A DNA stretch of 18,980 bases from Pseudomonadota bacterium (GTDB lineage: Bacteria > Myxococcota > Myxococcia > Myxococcales > Anaeromyxobacteraceae). The first letter of the stretch is position 1; each line of letters starts with the position of its first letter. Shown piece after piece: positions 1 to 8,493 of the stretch. Location: positions 1-18,980 of the forward strand of contig JAEZXM010000422.1 in assembly GCA_023419875.1 (NCBI GenBank), written 5' to 3'. The translations under genes were made by a program, and so were the position numbers. A model generated the notes under the pieces. The model had not been told where the DNA came from. It worked only from the letters and a program-made list of their open reading frames with translations, and ran no database searches.

Positions 1-1060
1 CCGCCACCCATCCTCGGGCCGGCGCGGCCGCCGGCGCCGGCACGTCGAACCGCGACCGGGCGCGGGGGAGCCGCTCCGGATCGCGGATGGCCTCGGGGTC
101 GCCCCCCTGCGCGCCGACGATCTCGACGAGCTTCGCGAGCCCGCGCCCGTCGCCGATCGCCCGCTCCACCGCCGCCCGCGCCTCGGGGAGCCCGGGGGCG
201 ACGCCCGCGAGGAGCAGCATCTCCGCGGTGAGCTCGACGGTCACCGTCCGCAGATCGGCCGGGCCGCCGCCGCGGAGGAGCTCGACGACCTCCACGACCT
301 CGAGCGCGTTTCCGACCGCGCGCCCCAGCGGCTCGTCCATCGAGGTGAGGAGCGCGGTCACCTGCTTCCCCATCGCCCGGCCGATGCCGGCGAGCGACGC
401 CGCCAGCGCCCGGGCCTCCGGGAGCGACTTCATGAACGCCCCCGCGCCGACCTTCACGTCGAGCACCAGCCCGTCGATCCCCTCGGCGAGCTTCTTCGAC
501 ATGATCGACGCGGAGATGAGCGGGATGGACTCGACCGTGGCGGTGACGTCGCGGAGGGCGTAGAGCCTGCGGTCCGCGGGCGCGAGGCGCGCGGTCTGCC
601 CCACCAGGCAGACGCCCACGTCTCGGACGAGCTCCCGGAACCGCTCCACCGGCAGGTCCACGCGGAAGCCGGGGATCGCCTCGAGCTTGTCGAGCGTGCC
701 GCCGGTGTGGCCCAGGCCGCGCCCGGAGATCATCGGCACCTTCACCCCGCAGGTCGCGGCGAGCGGGGCGAGGGCCAGCGAGACCTTGTCGCCGACCCCG
801 CCGGTGGAGTGCTTGTCGATCTTCGCGCCGGGAACGTCCGAGAGGTCGAGGACGTCGCCCGAGCGGAGCATCGCCTCGGTGAGCGCCCGCGTCTCGCCCG
901 GCTCCATCCCGCGGAAGAACACGGCCATGCAGAAGGCCGACATCTGGTAGTCGGGGATCTCTCCCCGGGTGAAGCCGTCCACCAGGAAGGCGATGTCCTC
1001 GGCGGACAGGGCGGCACCGTCCCGCTTGGCGTGGATGATCTCGTAGGGGGAGCGGGGCAT
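1..1060 (-). CDS. pdp: Pyrimidine-nucleoside phosphorylase, C-terminal end outside window
   Basis: Cytosolic nucleoside salvage enzyme that phosphorolyses thymidine, deoxyuridine or uridine to a free base and (deoxy)ribose-1-phosphate. The visible 353 residues begin MPRSPYEIIHAKRDG, matching the usual N-terminus. The phosphate-binding motif KHSTGGVGDK starts at K83, followed by the family signature SGRGLGHTGGTLDKLE and the motifs YALRDVTATVESIPLI and ASIMSKKLAEG, so every substrate-contact segment is present. Motifs such as IPDYQMSA, VKVGAGAFMK and PLGRAVGNALEV resemble Bacillus-type Pdp more than E. coli DeoA. The family is about 435 residues, so roughly 80 residues (part of the C-terminal domain) lie beyond base 1. 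The ATG at 1058-1060 has no clear Shine-Dalgarno sequence. It lies 187 bases downstream of pilY1 on the same strand but is functionally unrelated to it. Confidence 0.93.
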   Translation of the reverse strand, partial: MPRSPYEIIHAKRDGAALSAEDIAFLVDGFTRGEIPDYQMSAFCMAVFFRGMEPGETRALTEAMLRSGDVLDLSDVPGAKIDKHSTGGVGDKVSLALAPLAATCGVKVPMISGRGLGHTGGTLDKLEAIPGFRVDLPVERFRELVRDVGVCLVGQTARLAPADRRLYALRDVTATVESIPLISASIMSKKLAEGIDGLVLDVKVGAGAFMKSLPEARALAASLAGIGRAMGKQVTALLTSMDEPLGRAVGNALEVVEVVELLRGGGPADLRTVTVELTAEMLLLAGVAPGLPEARAAVERAIGDGRGLAKLVEIVGAQGGDPEAIRDPERLPRARSRFDVPAPAAAPARGWVA

Positions 1061-1203
1061 GAGGCACACCGTTCGACGGCTCGCGTCCGACGGAGTCGGT
1101 CGGACCGAGCCGTTCCATCAGGCCAGCTGGCCGCCAGGCGCCGTCCTGCGGGACGTAGCACGTGCACCCGCGGCCTTCAAGCGCGGGGGCCGGCGGACGC
1201 CAT

Positions 1204-1241
1204 CCGCCCAGCGCTGGGCGGGGCGCCGGGACGCCCCGCCC
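1204..1241 (-). terminator. Overlapping hairpins downstream of pilY1, probable terminator
   Basis: The 187-base gap 1061-1247 between pilY1 and pdp contains two overlapping inverted repeats. One is an 18-base perfect palindrome, CCGCCCAGCGCTGGGCGG (1204-1221). The other is a 10-bp perfect stem (1216-1225 with 1232-1241) closed by a 6-base loop. They share bases 1216-1221, so both cannot form at once. The 10-bp stem starts only 6 bases after the pilY1 stop. There is no T tract, so this is either a GC-rich intrinsic terminator of weak type or an RNA 3'-end stabiliser. A promoter for pdp should lie in the rest of the gap, but I see no convincing -35/-10 pair. Confidence 0.5.
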
Positions 1242-1247
1242 CTCCAA

Positions 1248-4200
1248 TCACTCGCAGTACTGGCCGTCAGCGTGGCGGCACGCGTGCGCCTCGTGCGACA
1301 CATCCAGATGGTAGATCGGGTCCGCAGCGGTCTCGTCGATGGAGAGTGTGGTGTGTCCCAGGTTCCCGCCAGGGTCGTTCGAGATGATGGACCGCTTGGC
1401 CTGCCCGCCGGAGATGGCCAGACGGGCCGAGGCGGTCGATGGCGGCGACCAGGTATCGCGCTGGACGGCACGCCGAACGGCCCCGTTCGAGACGAACCCG
1501 CAGGTGGTGGTCGGTACGCCGCTGACATATTCGGCCAGGTACGAGTAGGAGCTGGTGGAGGCCGGCGTTGCGGTGCACACGTCCTCGGTGCCTCCGGACG
1601 AGGTGTTCGAAGCCGTGGGGCGGAAGCCGCTCCAGGCCGCGCAACCCTCGCTGATGTTGGCCGCCGAGGCGGTCCGCTCGTCGGTCCAGGTCGGCGGAGA
1701 GCAGCTCGCGACCTGGCACACCCGCCCGTACTCGTAGAACCAGCCGGCGTCGAGCGAAGTCGCCCTGCAGTTGCTGTGACCGGCCACGCAGCCGGTCCGG
1801 GGGTCCACCGTGACCGAATCGCTCGCGTAGGTCACCGCCGCCCAGGTCACGTCCACCAGATTGCACGACTCCCCGGTGTTGCCGCCTCCGCAGGAGGCCT
1901 CGGTGAAGGCCGTGCTCGTGTCGGTGAACCGGAGGTCGTCGAAGTCTTGCGCCTGCTCCTGCGTCGCGAACTCCTTCGACCTGCCCGTGGCGCCGCCGTA
2001 CGACCAGACGCTGTAGAGGCGGTCGCGGAAGGTCGGGGCGGTGAGCCCGGCCGTGCGCAGGTGGCCCGTTCCCACCTCCCTGTAGTCCGTGCACACCCCG
2101 CTGGCGTTGCAGGTCAGCGTCCCGCTGCTCGTCGTGGTGGTCCCATCGCAGGTGAAGCTCCAGGTGGTCGTTCCCTTGTAGGTGGGCGCCGCGGCCGGCG
2201 CACAGACCAGGCTCGTGTCGCCGCAGGTTCCGGCCGTGGTGTTGCTGAACGTGAACAGGCCGTCCTCGTAGACCAGCTGCTGCGTCTCCGTGCACGCCCC
2301 GAACTCGTCCACGGTGGAGGTCTCCACCCGCGTGCAGCCGCCCTGGATGCAGCCCATCACGTTGTCCGGGCTGCAGGCCGCGCCCTTCTGCAGCATCTGC
2401 TCGCGGTTGGCCGTCCCCAGGATGGTGCGCAGCGTCTTGCTGGCGGGGTCCACGGCGTTGGCCGTCATGTAGAAGAACGGGCTCCGCACCTGCCCCGAGA
2501 CGTCGCCCGCCGAGCTCACCATCATCCGGTCGTCCGATCGGCGTTGCTGCTCGAAGGCGCGGGCCGCGAACCAGTTGGTCACCCGTCCGCTGGCATCCAG
2601 CTCGCCGGGCTCGTAAAAGCGTGCGACCCACAGATTCCCGCCGAGGTCACCCCAGTTGGCGGTGTCGAAGTACCCGTCCCGGTCGTACCCGCTGGCCCCT
2701 GCCCGGTCAGGCTTGCCGATGTCGACCATGGCCACCGAAGCCGCGACCGGGAACATGCTCACGGGCGACCCGGTGCTGCCGCGCATCGCCTTCACGTCGT
2801 CGTCGGTGAACCGCCAGATGGTCTGGCCCGACCAGATGTCGACCATGAAGACCGCCCGGCCCTTGACCAGCGCCGGATCGTACCCTCCGTTGAGCATGAC
2901 CACCCAGCGCTCGTCGAACCCGCGCGGGGCGGTCGACTTGATCTTGACCGGCCCGATGGGCGGTGGACGTGGCGCGAAGTCCGCCCAGGACTCGGCCATC
3001 CAGCGGGCGTCGTCGCTGCAGGGCGGCGGGAAGCTCCAGAGGAACCTGGGCGGACTGACGGGATCGGTCACGTCGAGCGCGGTGAACTGGGTTCCGCCCG
3101 ACCGTTCGGAGACGACGGCGATGGTGTGGAACTCGTTTGCCTGCTTGATCGAGTCGCGCCGGGCGGGGTCTCCGGTGGGCCCGCCGTCCACCCAGACGTC
3201 GCGGACCATGGTGGGACCGTCCACCATGTACTGGTGGGACTCGAGCAGCAGCTTCAGGCGGGGGAGGAGGTCGGGCGGAATGAAGGCCCAGAGCTCCCGC
3301 CCCGACCCCGAGGTATACGGAACCGAGCCGAACTCGTCGCGCTCCTCGGTCGTCCTCGCGGCCCCGGCCTCGAAGGCGTGGAGCATGCCGTCGTTCCCGC
3401 CGACCAGGACCACGCGCGGCCGATCGATGTGCGCGTCGCGCCATGCGGTGTAGGCGTCGACCCCACCGCTCGTCGCGAGCGGAGTGATGGGGCTCTCCAC
3501 GGAGTTGATCCATTGGGGGCTGTAGATGGTGGCAGCGCACTGGGTCTCGACGCCGAGGTCGCAGACGTACGGGTCCACGGGCGGCCGCACGACGGCCGGG
3601 GTGGAGTGGAAGATGTCGCCGAGCTTCCAGGCGCGCTCCTCGCCGGTCGGGCAGGCCACCGAGCTGTTCACCGGGCTGCGGCACCCATCGGCGTCCAGAT
3701 CGAACACGTCGTAGCCGCGGACGTAGTAGATGACCAGCTTGGCGCAGGTGTCGTAGTCCGCCTGGACCCAGTTCGACGCCGTGTGGCAGCCGCTCCCGGT
3801 GCAGGCGCCGCTCCCGCTGAGCAGGCCCTGGCAGAACGGCTGATCGAGGGCCATCGCCTTCTGGAGCGCGGCGAGATCGGTGGCGTCGGTGGTCCGGAAC
3901 TCGGTGAGCCCGCTGCTGTTCCCGAGGTACGTGTAGATCTTGCGGATGGGCTTGCCGGACGGCGCGGGCTGGCCGGCCAGGCTGTCCGAAGCGCTCAGGT
4001 AGGCGGCGTCCACGGCGGACTTGGGCTGCACGGGATTGCTGAGGGGATCGATGCACGGGTTGGCGGTTCCGCTGAAGGCACCTTCCGGGTTGCAGAGCAC
4101 CGAGCCGGCATCCCAGGGCAGCGAGGCCCCCTGCTCGAGGTTGCTGGCGAGGACGTAGGCGCCGTCGGTGCCGCGCTGGACGATCTCGCGGCAGTTCTGA

Positions 4201-6248
4201 TCCACCAGGAAGACGCCGGTGCAGGCGTTGTAGCCGCTGGCGTCGGCGTCGCGATCGAAGTTGGGGCTGTGGGTGGTGATCCCGCACTCCACCACGCTCG
4301 TGTCGGCGTCGCGCAGCACCTTCGAGTTGCACCCCATGGCGAACTCGTCGAACAACATCGCCTGGAACAGGTGGCCCTCCCACGAGGGCGTTTGATTGGG
4401 CTTGAACCGGCCGAAGTACGTCTCGCTCGCCTGGTTGCGGTCGGTCTGGAGGGTGGCGGTATTGGCGGAGCTGAAGGAGGTGGCCCGGGTCACCACGTTG
4501 TTGACCGCGCGGGTGAGCGCGTCCTCGAGCTCGTCGGTGCTGTTCGTGTTGGCGAACCTGCCGCCGCCGAGGTTGGCGGTCGCCTGGAGCGTGGCCAGCG
4601 CCTGGGCATCGTCGATGCCGAAGCTGATGGTGTGGACGATCACGTTCTGGGTGCCGTCCATGTTGGTGGGGATCATGTCGTACTTGTTGAGGTAGAGCGC
4701 CACGAGCGGCAGGTAGCTCCTGCACCGGTCGGCGGTGGTGTTGCGGTGTCCGCCGCAGTTGATTGGCTGCGCGTACTCGGTCGGCCGCCAGCGCTGGAAG
4801 TCCCACCTCGTGCCAACCGGGTTGTCCACGTGATAGGAGGAGACGCTGGCCATGGGAAGGCCGCTCTCGTTGTTGGGCATACCGTCGGTGACGACGATCG
4901 CGCTCGACACCTGGCACGCCCAGCAGATCGACTTCTGGTTCGAGGAGGACGCCCAGGCGGCCCCCACCGCGCCGAGCGAGGACTGCCGGAAGTCCTGCCC
5001 GGCCCAGTAGGAGATCCCGTCCGGTCTTCCGGCCTTCACCCAGGTGGAGGTGAACCGGGTCTCGTGCGCACCCGCCGCGCCCGGTTCGGAGAAGTACTGG
5101 GCGATGTTGAACAGGGCTTCGGCGAGCGGCGTGGCTTCGACGAAGCGGATCCGGCTGTTCCCGGTCGCGTTGAGCGCGTTGATGATGGCCTGGCGGTCCT
5201 GCACGTAGCCCGCCAGGGTCGTGGTCGCACAATCCGGGCCGAGGGGCACGACCAGGGTCGCCCCGTCGCCCACCTGGAACCCGGACGTCGACCCCCCGTT
5301 GCTGACGTTGGTCGTGGAGCCGTTGGCGTTCGTGTTCCAGAAGGTGGACAGCCCGTACCGCACCTTGTCGCGGAGCTTGGGATCCACGGGGTTGATCCGG
5401 ACCAACGCCTTGATGGCCTTTCGTGCCGAGACGAACTTCGGAGGGTTGGCGTTGAGCCATTTGCCGGAGACCACGAACCGCGAGTAGGTCGAGATATTGC
5501 GGGTCCCTCCGGACACGGACGAGACGTACCTGATCCTGTATTGATGGAAGCCCTTCGTGGCGAGGTCGTTGACGCACGTCGCGCCGGCGGTGATGACGTT
5601 CCCGTAGGCATCGAGGTCGGGATTGCTGCCGTCGTACTTGGTGCAGCCGTCGCCCGGCTCTGGCGTGGCGCTGGTCTCGTCCCAGTTCTCGATCTGGTAC
5701 GCCCTGTTCTTCTGGAACAGGCACGAGTTGCCGGAGCAGGTCCCCGCCGGCGCGGGCGTCCAGGGCGGCACATCCTGCAGGTAGCCGGCCCCGTCGCTGT
5801 AACCCGGGTCGGCGTACGTCTCGACCGGCGCGATGCCGTGCATCCACGCCAGGGCGGTACCCGAGAAGTCGGACCGGCTGCGGACGGTCGGCCTGTAGCT
5901 GTTGCTGCTCGACGGATCGGACGGATTGGAGAGGCTCGGGACGGCGCACCTCCCGTTGTCCCAGCCCGAGGTACACTGCGCGAGCCACATCATCGACCCG
6001 GAGTTGTCGAGCAGGAACATGACGCTCGACGGCGCGCTCGGCCCGGAGGTCGCGGCGGCGTTGAAGAACTCCTCGTCGCCGTTCACCGGCTGTGACACAC
6101 CGGCGGCGAGCGAGCGTGTGAGGCTGCTCGCGCGCATGTCGAAGCCGGAGGCGTCGGCGGTGCAGCAGTCTCCCGCGGTGTGGCGCAACGGGATTGCGAC
6201 CAGGATGAGCAGGACGAGACCGAAGAGGAAGGAATGGCGGCGAGTCAT
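1248..6248 (-). CDS. pilY1: PilY1-family type IV pilus tip/assembly protein
   Basis: Large secreted protein (1666 residues) of the PilY1 family, which sits at the type IV pilus tip with minor pilins, primes assembly and acts in adhesion and surface sensing. Start chosen at ATG 6246-6248: it follows the SD GGAGGAA at 6252-6258 and opens a clear signal peptide (MTRRH, a hydrophobic run at 7-20, cleavage near residue 25). A von Willebrand A domain has all five MIDAS residues: D81-x-S83-x-S85, T373 in ATPLAEAL and D455 in VVTDG. The C-terminal PilY1 propeller begins near residue 875 (LGDIFHSTPAV) and includes GGNDGMLHAFE (about 949), GRELWAFIPPDLLP, a Ca-loop-like YDRDGYFD and GGNLW (about 1203). 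Odd points are a CX4CH at C816-C821-H822, CWAC at 442-445 and about 20 cysteines after residue 1285. It is the last gene of the minor-pilin operon, 11 bases after pilX. Confidence 0.92.
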   Translation of the reverse strand: MTRRHSFLFGLVLLILVAIPLRHTAGDCCTADASGFDMRASSLTRSLAAGVSQPVNGDEEFFNAAATSGPSAPSSVMFLLDNSGSMMWLAQCTSGWDNGRCAVPSLSNPSDPSSSNSYRPTVRSRSDFSGTALAWMHGIAPVETYADPGYSDGAGYLQDVPPWTPAPAGTCSGNSCLFQKNRAYQIENWDETSATPEPGDGCTKYDGSNPDLDAYGNVITAGATCVNDLATKGFHQYRIRYVSSVSGGTRNISTYSRFVVSGKWLNANPPKFVSARKAIKALVRINPVDPKLRDKVRYGLSTFWNTNANGSTTNVSNGGSTSGFQVGDGATLVVPLGPDCATTTLAGYVQDRQAIINALNATGNSRIRFVEATPLAEALFNIAQYFSEPGAAGAHETRFTSTWVKAGRPDGISYWAGQDFRQSSLGAVGAAWASSSNQKSICWACQVSSAIVVTDGMPNNESGLPMASVSSYHVDNPVGTRWDFQRWRPTEYAQPINCGGHRNTTADRCRSYLPLVALYLNKYDMIPTNMDGTQNVIVHTISFGIDDAQALATLQATANLGGGRFANTNSTDELEDALTRAVNNVVTRATSFSSANTATLQTDRNQASETYFGRFKPNQTPSWEGHLFQAMLFDEFAMGCNSKVLRDADTSVVECGITTHSPNFDRDADASGYNACTGVFLVDQNCREIVQRGTDGAYVLASNLEQGASLPWDAGSVLCNPEGAFSGTANPCIDPLSNPVQPKSAVDAAYLSASDSLAGQPAPSGKPIRKIYTYLGNSSGLTEFRTTDATDLAALQKAMALDQPFCQGLLSGSGACTGSGCHTASNWVQADYDTCAKLVIYYVRGYDVFDLDADGCRSPVNSSVACPTGEERAWKLGDIFHSTPAVVRPPVDPYVCDLGVETQCAATIYSPQWINSVESPITPLATSGGVDAYTAWRDAHIDRPRVVLVGGNDGMLHAFEAGAARTTEERDEFGSVPYTSGSGRELWAFIPPDLLPRLKLLLESHQYMVDGPTMVRDVWVDGGPTGDPARRDSIKQANEFHTIAVVSERSGGTQFTALDVTDPVSPPRFLWSFPPPCSDDARWMAESWADFAPRPPPIGPVKIKSTAPRGFDERWVVMLNGGYDPALVKGRAVFMVDIWSGQTIWRFTDDDVKAMRGSTGSPVSMFPVAASVAMVDIGKPDRAGASGYDRDGYFDTANWGDLGGNLWVARFYEPGELDASGRVTNWFAARAFEQQRRSDDRMMVSSAGDVSGQVRSPFFYMTANAVDPASKTLRTILGTANREQMLQKGAACSPDNVMGCIQGGCTRVETSTVDEFGACTETQQLVYEDGLFTFSNTTAGTCGDTSLVCAPAAAPTYKGTTTWSFTCDGTTTTSSGTLTCNASGVCTDYREVGTGHLRTAGLTAPTFRDRLYSVWSYGGATGRSKEFATQEQAQDFDDLRFTDTSTAFTEASCGGGNTGESCNLVDVTWAAVTYASDSVTVDPRTGCVAGHSNCRATSLDAGWFYEYGRVCQVASCSPPTWTDERTASAANISEGCAAWSGFRPTASNTSSGGTEDVCTATPASTSSYSYLAEYVSGVPTTTCGFVSNGAVRRAVQRDTWSPPSTASARLAISGGQAKRSIISNDPGGNLGHTTLSIDETAADPIYHLDVSHEAHACRHADGQYCE

Positions 6249-6251
6249 GGG

Positions 6252-6258
6252 TTCCTCC
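6252..6258 (-). promoter_or_regulatory. Ribosome binding site fixing the pilY1 start
   Basis: The minus-strand motif GGAGGAA fills most of the 11-base gap between the pilX stop and the ATG at 6248, at ideal spacing. It rules out the in-frame start further upstream, which would add 24 arginine-rich residues in front of the signal peptide and overlap pilX. Confidence 0.8.
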
Positions 6259-6259
6259 G

Positions 6260-6727
6260 CTACAGACCGAACCGGAAGCCGACCTCCAGCTCCAGCTCCG
6301 TCCCGTTCGCGTGCACGCACCGCACCGCCGCTTTGTACGGCTGCTTGGTTATGGGAGTCCGGGCGATGACGTTGGTGATGTCCCTGGCCGCGACGACCGG
6401 GCCGACGGTGGTCGGCGGGAGCGCGCGGATCTGGCTGACCGCGACGTTCGTGTCGCCGTAGTGCCCCGCCGCCGTCCGGAGCCGAGCGCCGAGGTCGACC
6501 TCGAGGGGAGCGGTGAGGGTGGGGTCCTGGCCCAGGACGGAGAGCCGGCTGGCGAGAAGCTGCCGCGCCGCCTGCGTGCAGGCGACCAATGCCTGCTCCC
6601 GGGAGGCCGAGGTCGCACCGACCACCTCGCGGTAGCCGTAGCGGAGCATCCCCACCCCGAGCACGGACAGGACGATGAGCACGATCACGACGACGAGCAG
6701 CGCGCTGCCACGCGGAGCCTTCCTCAT
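6260..6727 (-). CDS. pilX: PilX-type minor pilin / pilus assembly protein
   Basis: Small single-pass protein (155 residues) with the PilX N-terminal signature: short basic leader MRKAPRG, then SALLVVVIVLIVLSVLGVG as the membrane/pilin helix, followed by a polar globular part. As in many PilX proteins, the Glu at position 5 of classical prepilins is absent. Minor pilins of this class form a priming complex with PilY1 in the inner membrane. The ATG at 6725-6727 is preceded by the strong SD GGAGGAGGG and lies 4 bases after the pilW stop. The gene order fimU-pilV-pilW-pilX-pilY1 supports the name more than the poorly conserved C-terminal half does. Confidence 0.82.
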   Translation of the reverse strand: MRKAPRGSALLVVVIVLIVLSVLGVGMLRYGYREVVGATSASREQALVACTQAARQLLASRLSVLGQDPTLTAPLEVDLGARLRTAAGHYGDTNVAVSQIRALPPTTVGPVVAARDITNVIARTPITKQPYKAAVRCVHANGTELELEVGFRFGL

Positions 6728-6731
6728 CCGG

Positions 6732-7979
6732 CTACCCTCCTCCGACGTTGAGGTATGTCCCGACGACGCCGTACATCGGGTAGAACGGCGATCGCGCGGC
6801 CATGTTCGGGGGGACCACGGTGGTCTCCACCTTCAGGCGCCTGTAGCCGGGGGCGCCGGTCATCTGACCTCGATTCCCCGCGGCCGGGATGACGTCCGAG
6901 GTGGTCGGGTCGGCCAGGTTCTGCAGCGGCGTCCGGACCACGATGCTGATGCGCACGGCGCGGATGTTGCCCGCCTGGTGATTGCGCTGGGGACCACCTA
7001 CTTCCTGGAGCGAGTCGCCGTAGGCGGGGAACCCCGTCTCCGGCGTCAGCTCGATCCCTGCGGGCCCGTTCTCCAGCACGGTGCCCACGGTGGCTCCCAC
7101 GAGCGGGTCGGCCGCGGCGTTGGGGAACAGGTACGAGAACTGGAGATCCTCCACGTCGGGAGCGATCACCTCCAGCACCGGTGCGTCGTCCGGTCCTCCG
7201 CGATCGAGCATCAGGAAGGGCCTTCCGTCGTACTGCCGCACGAAGTAGCGGTACCGATCGATCTTGAAAACCCGGGCGGCGCTCTCGAAGGCCGTGTCGC
7301 CCAGGGTGTAGGGAGGATCTTGGGTCATGTGCATCTGGAAACACGCGGACGCCAGGCTCTGGTTCTGGGTGGGAAAGTCGTACGTCGAGCTGGCGACGAT
7401 CGGGACATCGACGGTGAGCGCGTCCGTCGCGGGCACCTCGGCGGCCACGCTGACGTAGGCCCACGTCATCGTCCCCGTGTAGCAGACGACCTGGAGGATC
7501 TGGCCCGCGACGAGCGGCGCCTTGAGCGGGCCGGCGATTCTGAGCGTGTCGCTGTCCGCATTGACCGGTGCCCGCAGCGGCTTGGCGAACAGCGGGTCGC
7601 GTGACAGGAAGACGATCTCATCCGATCCGTCGGTGCGGTCTCGGCAGGCCGGACCGGCCGCGCAGCGGAAGGACGCGGCCTTGAAGTAGGTCCCATCCGG
7701 GCCCGCCTTCATGCGGACCTTCTCCTCGGGAACGGGACCGAAGTCGAAGGCCAGGGCAGGGTCCACGCCATACCCGACGGCGCGCAGATCCGCCGACATC
7801 CGGCCCAGCGCGACCCGCGCCAGCTCCTGCAGCGTGCGGTCGTCCGTGCCGTGCCGGAAGGCGCGCTGCTGGCCCACCATCATCGCCATCGCGGAGGCGA
7901 TCACGATGGCGCTGACACCCAGCGAGATGATCAGCTCGACGAGGGTGAAGCCGCGGGAGTCCGTGCGAGAGGGAGTCAT
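6732..7979 (-). CDS. pilW: PilW-type minor pilin (prepilin)
   Basis: Prepilin of 415 residues with leader MTPSRTDSRG, cleavage expected between G10 and F11 and the mature start FTLVELIISLG, including the Glu at mature position 5. A long hydrophobic helix follows, to about residue 30. The remaining ~385 residues form a large periplasmic domain, long for a pilin but usual for PilW proteins. It contains C..C pairs (for example FRCAAGPACRDR) that could form disulfides. In the PilVWX-PilY1 priming complex it would initiate pilus assembly. Its ATG (7977-7979) shares one base with the pilV stop (TGATG) and has no clear SD of its own, so translation is probably coupled to pilV. Confidence 0.85.
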   Translation of the reverse strand: MTPSRTDSRGFTLVELIISLGVSAIVIASAMAMMVGQQRAFRHGTDDRTLQELARVALGRMSADLRAVGYGVDPALAFDFGPVPEEKVRMKAGPDGTYFKAASFRCAAGPACRDRTDGSDEIVFLSRDPLFAKPLRAPVNADSDTLRIAGPLKAPLVAGQILQVVCYTGTMTWAYVSVAAEVPATDALTVDVPIVASSTYDFPTQNQSLASACFQMHMTQDPPYTLGDTAFESAARVFKIDRYRYFVRQYDGRPFLMLDRGGPDDAPVLEVIAPDVEDLQFSYLFPNAAADPLVGATVGTVLENGPAGIELTPETGFPAYGDSLQEVGGPQRNHQAGNIRAVRISIVVRTPLQNLADPTTSDVIPAAGNRGQMTGAPGYRRLKVETTVVPPNMAARSPFYPMYGVVGTYLNVGGG

Positions 7980-8479
7980 CAGTTCACCGGGCTCGGCTTG
8001 AAGCCGACGAGGACCACACGCCGCCAGGCGCCGGCGTGCGGCCAGCGCACGATCACCGCCACGCGGACGCCGTCCGGGATCCCGTTCCCGTTGGCGTCGT
8101 CGTACCTCACGTTCCAGTACCGCTCGAAGACCCCCTCCAGCTCGGCCGTTGGGATCCCCTGGTACCCCGTCGCCAGATCGGCCTCGGAGTGGTCGGCCAC
8201 AGGGCTCGCCTCGCGCTCGTACGCCGCCTCGTCGTCCGTGATGTCGACGCCCGCCTTGGCGCCCGCCACCAGCCGGGGGTCGGCATAGGGCCAGAGCTGG
8301 ATCTGGTTCATCAGGTCCTGCGCGATGCCGACGGCCCGGGTCATGCGGCGCGCGTCGGCGTTGACCCGTGTGCCCGCGGTGAGGAGCCCCATCACGCCCG
8401 CGATCCCGACGGCCAGCAGCCCCATCGCCACCATGACCTCGATGAGAGTGAAGCCGCGCGCGCTGTGATCCCGTTCCAT
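7979..8479 (-). CDS. pilV: PilV-type minor pilin (prepilin)
   Basis: Prepilin of 166 residues. Leader MERDHSARG ends at G9; mature FTLIEVMVAMGLLAVGIAGVMGLL has the conserved Glu at position 5. The start ATG 8477-8479 is favoured because it leaves a short charged leader of normal length and has GAGGG upstream. The frame stays open far upstream of this ATG without pilin-like sequence. The C-terminal part contains YDDANGNGIPDGVRV, a short Asp/Asn-rich loop resembling a calcium-binding loop, then a beta-rich end (VAVIVRWP, RRVVLVGF). Gene order supports PilV rather than another pseudopilin. It lies 14 bases downstream of fimU and overlaps pilW by one base. Confidence 0.85.
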   Translation of the reverse strand: MERDHSARGFTLIEVMVAMGLLAVGIAGVMGLLTAGTRVNADARRMTRAVGIAQDLMNQIQLWPYADPRLVAGAKAGVDITDDEAAYEREASPVADHSEADLATGYQGIPTAELEGVFERYWNVRYDDANGNGIPDGVRVAVIVRWPHAGAWRRVVLVGFKPSPVN

Positions 8480-8493
8480 GGATCGCCCTCGGC

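Noticed and set aside
1059..6095. A 1678-codon open frame on the plus strand opposite pilY1.
   Set aside because: Its translation is low-complexity Arg/Gly/Val/Ala-rich sequence with no domain motif, while the opposite strand encodes a clear PilY1. Long antisense frames are expected in DNA of this GC content.
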